Below are positions 56,601-64,000 of a stretch of 64,000 bases of DNA, in pieces. The notes under the pieces were generated by a model. That model saw only the letters and a program-made list of their open reading frames with translations, did no database searches and was not told the DNA's origin. How positions within the stretch are numbered: the first letter of the stretch is position 1; each line of letters begins with the position of its first letter. Both the position numbers and the translations under genes were made by a program. Where the stretch lies: NCBI GenBank assembly GCA_963969395.1, contig OZ017798.1, positions 7,990,173 to 8,054,172 on the forward strand. The letters are read 5' to 3'. Source of the stretch: Pseudoscleropodium purum (taxonomy: Eukaryota; Streptophyta; Bryopsida; Hypnales; Brachytheciaceae).

Positions 56601-59600
56601 ATTTATTGAATTTTATTTTGTAGGCAATAATGAATTGGGTCATTTCCTAGGTGTTTGTTATGGGTGGTTTAGATATTATAGGTTGGTTTACTTTAGTTAA
56701 AAAATGAACGTAGCCTATGTGGGCTAGTGTAAATTGATCCCTCCGTTGGTCCCTTCAAAATTAATCCAAAGATGTATGTAAAAAAAAGACCCTCTATTTT
56801 GAGATTCATTAGTTTATCTTCTATACCTTTTATTTGGAGCCTTTTATTACAAATATGATTTCAGAATTTGCAAATTTTATCATGAGTCGCAAATAAAATA
56901 TTTGAGCATTTTTCCTTGGGGACAAGTAATGAGGTTAGTTCACCTTGACCCTCTACATGAAGGTCAAATTCAGTATAAATTATGTCATTTTTGTAAAAAG
57001 AAAGTGCTACATAACATCTTATGAATGTTGTGAGGTGACATGGACCCCTAAGACTATGACGTGGAAATTTGATCTTAGCACTTGAGTGCCAATTCAAAAC
57101 CTTTATGTTTGTTAGGAACAAGGAGCAAAGGCCAAAGGGGTAGACCAGTCATAGGCATCTCTTTTTAGTTGTACTAAGCTAGTTGGCAAATACTATAAAT
57201 CTCCAAAGCCATAGCTAGTTCCATAGCTAGTTGTACTACTTGACACCACTCAGAGCCTCCTTACATGTTCCTCTAGTGGACAAAAAGCTACAAAGGAAAC
57301 TATAGGGAAAAATACGAATTCCACTTTTATGTGAATCTGGTGGGTGGAGAAGGGATACTATTAGGAGTTGACACATATTAGATTCTTATGATCTACTAGT
57401 CTCCACCAATGGAGTTGTCCACCAATATCGGTTGAAAATGGAGCTTTTCTTTTTCTGTTGCCCACCTTAGTAAGAAAATTAGTGGATACAATTTTGTCTT
57501 CTTACTTGTTTTAGGTTTAAGTTTGTTCACTGGGCAAGCATGTAAGCCCACCCTAACTCTCATGATATCCAATCAATCTCAGATTAATTTATGTAAGGTA
57601 GAAGCATCAATAGTTGATCAAATAAGCCATTTTGGAGCAGATGGTGAATAGTATAAGGTGGTGGAAATTTTTTCATGTAGGAAGATAGGAAATATGAGAA
57701 TTGTGAATTTTTCAGAATTTTGTTTCCCAAATTGAAATTATTGTGAATTTTGGAAGTTTTAAAGTACATTTCATTAGTAGCCAATGTCAAGAGTCTTCCA
57801 ATTCTGATTGTAGTTGAATTACTTTCCTACTCACTACTTCTTACTTTCTTAGTCATTACTTTGGGACATATGTCATAACATTATTAGTCCTTACATTGAA
57901 AAAGACTAAAAATACATATTCCAAGCTTTAGTTGGAAATTTGTTCTAGTTTTAGTTGGAAATAGTTGCACCCTACATGTTGGTTATTGGGTGTGGTTGAC
58001 AATGGCTGGCTTCTACCTTAAGGTTAACAAGCAATGGAGGGTAGAATGGTTAACCTTGGAAAGATGCAACTCCTACTATGGTAGTCACCAAAATTCTCTA
58101 ATGATTGAATCAATAGGTGCATTCTTAGTTTCTAAAATTAACAATTAAGTCTTCAATTAAAATGTTCAAGTTTGCAACATCTTTACAAGGTTAACTTGCC
58201 CCCCTATGGGTCGGTTGAAAGTTTCTAATTTGATTTTACATTTAGACATACCTAACATTCAAAGGATGAGACTTAATATCAAGGTATTTTGCCAAAAATG
58301 ATGTAATTTAGAGAACAATTGTAGGTGCATTCTTCATTTCTATAGTGATTTGGAAAGCCATAAGTAGTAGAAAATAGGTGCTTGAGTACAAAGATTAGTC
58401 ACTTTGCAATACTAAATAGCCATGTAGACACTAGCTTGGTTCCCGTATGGACCTCAAGCACCACACTTTGATATTATTCTATGGCGCTTAAATACTACTT
58501 TTCTACTAGTGCATCAATTGACCACTTCTTGGTTGCAATGTCCTTATGAGGTTAAGAAAAGGTTCTATCCACTGAAAAACTTTGCAATAAAGTATTAGTT
58601 TGTTATGAAACTTTGAAGTAAATTGTCCAAATTACCTAAAAGAGTCAATAGCCCCACAAAATCAACATTAATTGCATTCATAATGATCAATTTACTCACC
58701 TGAAATGATCACATGTATTTTCTAAATGACCATAACATCAAACCCTACAAATGTCCACTCCTTTAATGGTTTCATATCTAAAAGGAAGTTTGAGTTGTAG
58801 TCTCTTATAATCTCTTTGTTATTGTTACTTAAAACTTGGACTGTAGTCTTGAAATCATCCAATTGTGGCCCAAATCTCACTCATTCAAGAATGAAGGTGA
58901 ATATATGACTATAATGACTCCATACCTAGTTGTTTGGAATGGACAAAATGTAAGAGATGCCTTCTTGCCTTAATGAGTGCATATAGCCACATTTGCCAAA
59001 GCCAATAGTTCCATTGAAATATAATAAAGAAACAAACTTAAGTATCATATGCATAGGGGTAGGCATGACTTTAATATTTTTGGCCTAAAGTTGACATGAA
59101 AAATAATATATAATTTTCTTTATACATGACCTAATGAATATGACAACAAAATGTTGAATTTGGTTATAATAAATGATTCCTCAACAAGGAATTTCATATT
59201 TGAATTTTATATTTTTACTTTTGCAATTTTTAAAGAGGTCATTATAAAGTCAAAAATAATGTGAAGGCAATATTTTTGGGCAAATTAATATATGACATTC
59301 TACTAGGTCTCTTGTATACTAATTTGTGTCCAATTTGACTCAACAGTTGTAGAAATGCGAGGTGAAGTGCAATCTTGAATGTGATTTTTTGTCTAAAGAT
59401 GGACAACTAAAAAAATTGATATCTTTACAAATTTACTAAATTCAAACATAGTATTATATTTCAAAATCTTTAAAGTAATTTGTGTAAATTTTTTAAGTGA
59501 TATACCTCATTGATTCTAAAAACTTGTGTTAAAATTTTGAAAAAAAGTTTTCCATATGACTTTGCAAATGCATAGTTTGTTAAAAATTTCTTTTTAATAA

Positions 59601-61978
59601 TTTTTTTTCAAGTGCAATTCTTCTATTCAAATGTCTCGTGCCAGGGCTACATATGAAGTGATAATAGAGTTTTTGAGAAGTTGTTTAAAACAACCAATTT
59701 ACAATGTTGGTTTGCAAGGTAGCTTGATACTCTCTCTTACTCTATATACAGATGTATCCGTACAAAGTTTTTTTTCTTTATTATTGCTACTAACACTAGT
59801 TTTTTTTTCTTGCATATGTCACTTATCTTATGAAAAACACCACTTTCAAAGGTCTTGAAACTTATGCTATTGACTAGAGTTTACAAGTAAGAAAAGTGAA
59901 CTAACAATAGGAAATGATATGGGACCTCCTTTAAAACAACTAGTTTAATGAGTTGTGTGGTCTAGCCTTTGCAACTTATAGAAATTGATGACTTGCTTTG
60001 ATATCAATTGACAATCTAGGAAAAAAAATCAAGAAAAAAAAGATTCAGTTTTTTTCTTATTGTAAAATATATCCTTATTGGGAAAAAAAATATATAAAGG
60101 AAAAACTTGAAGGATGATTAATATAAACAATTTCCTCAACTAACCTTGTAGGACAACCATGTTATCTAAAAACAAGAATATCTTTGATCACCAATGAAAA
60201 AGAGGTAGTGGATCACCATGCTACAAATCTTGCCAAAGCTTGATGCCAAGTCTTATATATAAATATCAAACTAAGGTAGCTTGAAGGAAACATTTCCCAT
60301 CTCTAACACTTAAAAAATGGCCTTGAATGAGCACTTTCCGGATTCAAATACACTAAGGTAAATCAAACTCTAATAGCCAAAAGTTACATGATAGACATCT
60401 AAAGAATGACCCATTGAAGTCTTGCATCAAACCATAATAAATTTTTTTTCAATAAATGAGAATTAGGCTCCATTAAGTTGAATTAGTGTCCACAATCAAT
60501 GTCTTTGATGATGATGGAATGATTATTGACTGCAATAGAAAACTTCTACTTTTGAAGGTAAATTCATAACAAATTCATATTTTGTCAAAAAATTATAACT
60601 TCAATTGCTCTCTTTATTTCTCACATTTGTCTCCATGTAAAAAAAAAAGTGAAGAATTTCAATAATACCAACAAAGCAAACCAATCATTCTATTTACTAT
60701 AGGCAAGGCTATAGGTTGGTTTATTTTACAACTTTTGAGAAGTGAAGAATTTTTTTTGAAAAAACCAATGAAAGATTATAGACATTTTGTGCTCTAAGCT
60801 TATCCATTCGAGGTGAGTCTAGTATTAAATGTAGGCTACCCTATGTCTTCAACTTAGAAAATTTGTAAAACATTACTAGAGTGTTGTAAAATTACAAAAC
60901 CATTTGAGTTGCATTTCTCTTGAGTTTCCTAATAACCTCATCAAAAATATTTGGTCATTCAACCTTTGAAGAAGTGGGATTAGAAAAAGAGTCTCTTTTA
61001 GGAGTTGCTACCTTAGTTACCCATATTGATCTTTAAATCCAAACTCTCCTACTATATGATGCTCCGAGTCTTTTTTTTTCTATTAAATATTAGTAGCATG
61101 TGGATTTGGAGCAGGGGAAGGAATCACATAGGGACAATTGAGATGCACTATCAAAGAAAATTGAACTAGGCCTAGGAAGAGAAGGCCCCTTCAAGAGCAT
61201 CCCCCCTTACTTGGCCACACATGGCACGCTCAAATTTTCATCTACTTTTGAAGAGCCCTCAATTTCTTTGTCCCTCACCCTTGTTCACCAATTACAACCC
61301 ACAAATAGTCGAGTGACCATTCATCCATCAACAAGAATAAAGGATAAAGCTACAACTAAACTTCAGATGAATAGTAATTTCAAGGATCATTCCTAAATAT
61401 GCTAGGATTGAGTGTCAAGAGAATGTTATGAAGACATGTAACACTTTTCATCCACATTTAAAGAGTGTGTAAGGGTGTGCCGGAGTGCTCTAATACCTTC
61501 CTTATAAGTTAGAGAACTCCCGGGTGGGGCAAAGAGTATCACGACAAGTATATGCTGGCCAAGGACACGACGCGACAAGCTTATGTAACGTCTGTCTTGA
61601 AGAATAATTATCTGAGTGTCTTGATGAAGATGTCACTGACCCCGACCAGTTTTCAATTTTTTGGTAGCTCCAGTTTTAACAGTGACAACATGTAAGCTTC
61701 GTAATAAGACCCCTCTTTTTTTAAGACTGTTTTTATTTTTTTTCAAGTAGGATGAGGTGGATGAGTGGGATGAAACGTAGGGTTGTTGCAAGGTGACCCA
61801 AATCCAATGAGTAGCGCACGAGTCGAGTGGAAGCATGGTTTGCTTGTTGCTGCAAATGCTCCTAAGAGTGGCAAAGTTAGCTTCTATATGGGGTATAAAA
61901 CATGGGACCAGGGTGGGCGTCATGTTCCTTCAAAACCAAGACTGAAATGATCTAGTGGACCTCATGTACTGGCTGTAC
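53667..61978. other. Long AT-rich intergenic stretch without supported genes
   Basis: About 56725-56870 resembles 13890-14090 (a TGTATGTAAAAAAAAGACC-like line followed by TTTATCTTCTATACC). The final part, 61060-61930, is somewhat GC-richer with unrecognised frames on both strands (for example 61633-61923, -). No tRNA, rRNA or bounded transposon was noticed elsewhere. Confidence 0.4.
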
Positions 61979-62583
61979 TGTACAGTAAGGTCTAGCTCAT
62001 TTACGAATTTTTCAGATCAGGCTCACTAGAAATTTCAGCAACTTCAAGAAGCGCTAGCATACTAAAAAATGAATCAATTTTGAAATTTCAAATTGCATTG
62101 TGATCACATTGAATTCTACTTCAACTTAATAACAAGTGGAAAATGAGTAATGTAAAATCATATTACAAGTTGGATTGATTTTACACACTGTCTCCCATTT
62201 CATAGAAGATAGTGAAAGACTTCTTGCATTAGGGTGAAGAAAAAACAAAAAGGGATACAAAATTTTCTAGTGGCATGTGATCAAGTGTCTCAAAAACAAT
62301 TGTGAAGATTCATTTCTAATATGTACCTTAAATTATAAGTTGTAATTTTCACAAATGGTGGTAACACCAAATGGGAGATAGTGTATAAAGAACATCAAAC
62401 TCTTTGTATAATTTTCAATTACATATGTGCATTTGTAATGGTGGTAAAATAGACTTTGGTGTGATTCCAATGCAATTTGAAATTTGAAATTCCGTTCATG
62501 TTTGAGTGCACACGGGCCTCCCAAAGTTATCCAAATTTTCAGTAGGATTCATAATTCGTAAATGAGCTAGACTTGATTGTACA
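61979..62583. mobile_element. Foldback-type element, about 605 bp
   Basis: The outer arms TAAGGTCTAGCTCATTTACG (left) and CGTAAATGAGCTAGACTTGA (right) are inverted repeats. Two inner pairs follow at matching distances: TGAAATTTCAAATTGCATTG at 62081 against CAATGCAATTTGAAATTTG near 62468, and CACACTGTCTCCCATTT at 62183-62200 against AAATGGGAGATAGTGTA at 62369-62386. The arms are therefore about 205 bp long around a loop of about 170 bp. Such long-arm elements can give hairpin transcripts. The target duplication is not clear. Confidence 0.75.
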
Positions 62584-62608
62584 ATATTTGATATCCAACT
62601 CATCAACA

Positions 62609-62877
62609 AGGTGGGTACCTCCCAAACTTCCACTTTTTGCTACTGCACCTAGTTAGTATTATTAGACTAGTTGAACTTTCTTATTGGCAAGTGGAAGGAG
62701 GTTTCAATGCACCAAAGAACGCGACATTTGGGTACTATATCCAAAAGTTATGAAGGTATAAAGTTTGGTTCTAAAACTATAAGTTCTTTCTATATAGGTA
62801 CATGATTGATTTTGGAGATGTACACAAAGTGAAGATGGCAGTTTAGAGTTAGTGGTTGCATTTAGAGGTGGCCACCT
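62609..62877 (+). mobile_element. TA-flanked MITE (family M1)
   Basis: Starts AGGTGGGTACCTCCCAAAC and ends TAGAGGTGGCCACCT, followed by TA (62878-62879); the left flank is CA, one change from TA. It is 269 bp with complete family text, and is the best preserved reference copy in the window. It lies 25 bp downstream of the foldback element. Confidence 0.85.
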
Positions 62878-62879
62878 TA

Positions 62880-64000
62880 GTGGAAGATATGCTTGTTATT
62901 TGACGGAGCTTTGCTAGTAGAATGGAAGCCTTTGAACACCAAATTTCAAAATTTATAAAATATTTATTTAAAATTGACTTCTTAAAGAGCCTATCCCAAT
63001 TTCCGAGTGTTCCACCCAAGGACAATTGTCCTTTAAGGATTAATAATAATTTAATAAATAAATAGGCAATTTAAAAGTTTCTTAGTTTAAGTTTTAGTTT
63101 TTAGTTTTTTTTCAAAATCCAAAGATAATACAATTTATTTTATAAAATTATAAAGAATCAAATTTCTATTTGTCCTTTGTTCATCGATCAATAGATTCAA
63201 CATTTCTTAATTCATTAATAACAATCTCAAAACATCACTATTCTTATAACTACATACATTTTGTAATTCTAGTAAATTGTATAGTATTGCCTACATGTAT
63301 AATTGGGTCATTGCAAGAAACACCAATCCTATTTTTTTGTCACAATTGAAGTGACATTGTCTTTCGATATAACTTTTGAATCCCAAGTCCTAAGAACTTA
63401 AAATTTCTATTAGAAATGTGTAACTTGATAATAATCAAATCCCTTATTTTTTAGAAATTAAAAAAACAATCTATATTTAAAATTTAATTTTGTTAATTTG
63501 TCACACTTTGAGATTTAGGGGTTTTCACTATGTTCAAAATACCCAAATTGAATGATTTAGAGTTGAAATTTTGGTGGTCTATTTCCACACTAAGTGTATA
63601 TATGCATACCAAGTGGCATCTATAAATATATTATTTTATGTCCTCTAGGTCCATGTAAATAGGGCTTCCTTGCACAAGCACTTCTAAACATTGAAGATTG
63701 TATCAACGTCATTTTTTGAGTGAAATTTGATCACCATTAAGGTTTCTCAAATGGCCAACTTTTTGTTTTTTTATTCATGATTATCTATTTATTCTTAATT
63801 TAAACCTCATTGTTTCTATTATCTGTAACAATCTATCTTTTTTTTCCCACAATAATATTTTAGTTCTTGCAAGTAGTCCATAGTATTAGCAACAATACTT
63901 TTAGCTGTTGATTTTTCCAATCAATGGTTGAATTGTTTCACTACGTAGTACTAATAGTACTAATATTATTTTATGGCAAAAATGCAATTTTTGTCAAAAC
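62880..64000. other. AT-rich intergenic DNA to the window end
   Basis: No gene or bounded repeat recognised. Confidence 0.4.

Noticed and set aside
1..64000. CRISPR array, bacterial operon or phage content
   Set aside because: GT-AG introns, plant-specific chloroplast gene homologues and MITEs show plant nuclear DNA; no regular spacer-repeat array exists.

Overview
This window looks like nuclear DNA of a land plant. It is AT-rich, has GT-AG introns, carries plant-specific chloroplast gene homologues, and is dominated by short non-autonomous DNA transposons. A bryophyte or another plant with a repeat-rich genome fits the compact introns and the divergent TGD5-like and ISE2-like sequences, but the species cannot be fixed from this sequence alone.

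Region 1 (about 1-12,400) is the gene-bearing, less AT-rich end. A decayed but intron-containing copy of an ISE2/DExH15-type chloroplast RNA helicase runs on the + strand from about 780 to 8420. Motif I, motif III, the block after motif VI and the C-terminal domain can all be read, with stops, frameshifts and a large internal deletion. Between its front half and its C-terminal half sits an apparently intact three-exon gene for a TGD5-like glycine-rich chloroplast envelope protein (3852-4847, +). The last helicase exon was hit by a 207-bp TA-flanked MITE. Taking out the element and one TA rejoins the reading frame. On the - strand there is a two-exon gene for an 81-residue membrane-anchored protein (10708-11484). 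Between it and the helicase relic lie unidentified hydrophobic frames on the - strand.

Region 2 (about 12,400-64,000) has no gene I can support. It is built from dispersed repeats. The main family is an approximately 920-bp element with terminal inverted repeats beginning CCCCTAAAG, bounded by TTAA. Six near-full-length copies, one shorter relative and several fragments are present. One copy has inserted into the internal TTAA of an older copy, so the window itself shows a filled site; this points to a piggyBac-like mechanism. A second family is an approximately 270-bp TA-flanked MITE (five copies plus a nested cluster). There are also one TAA-flanked Tourist-like MITE, one approximately 605-bp foldback element, several pairs of older repeats, a 51-bp minisatellite, a (TA)26-27 tract and a 26-base G run.

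The working genes are therefore few: a probable lipid-transfer component of the chloroplast envelope and a small membrane protein. The rest records gene decay and several layers of transposon insertion whose relative order can be read from the nesting.
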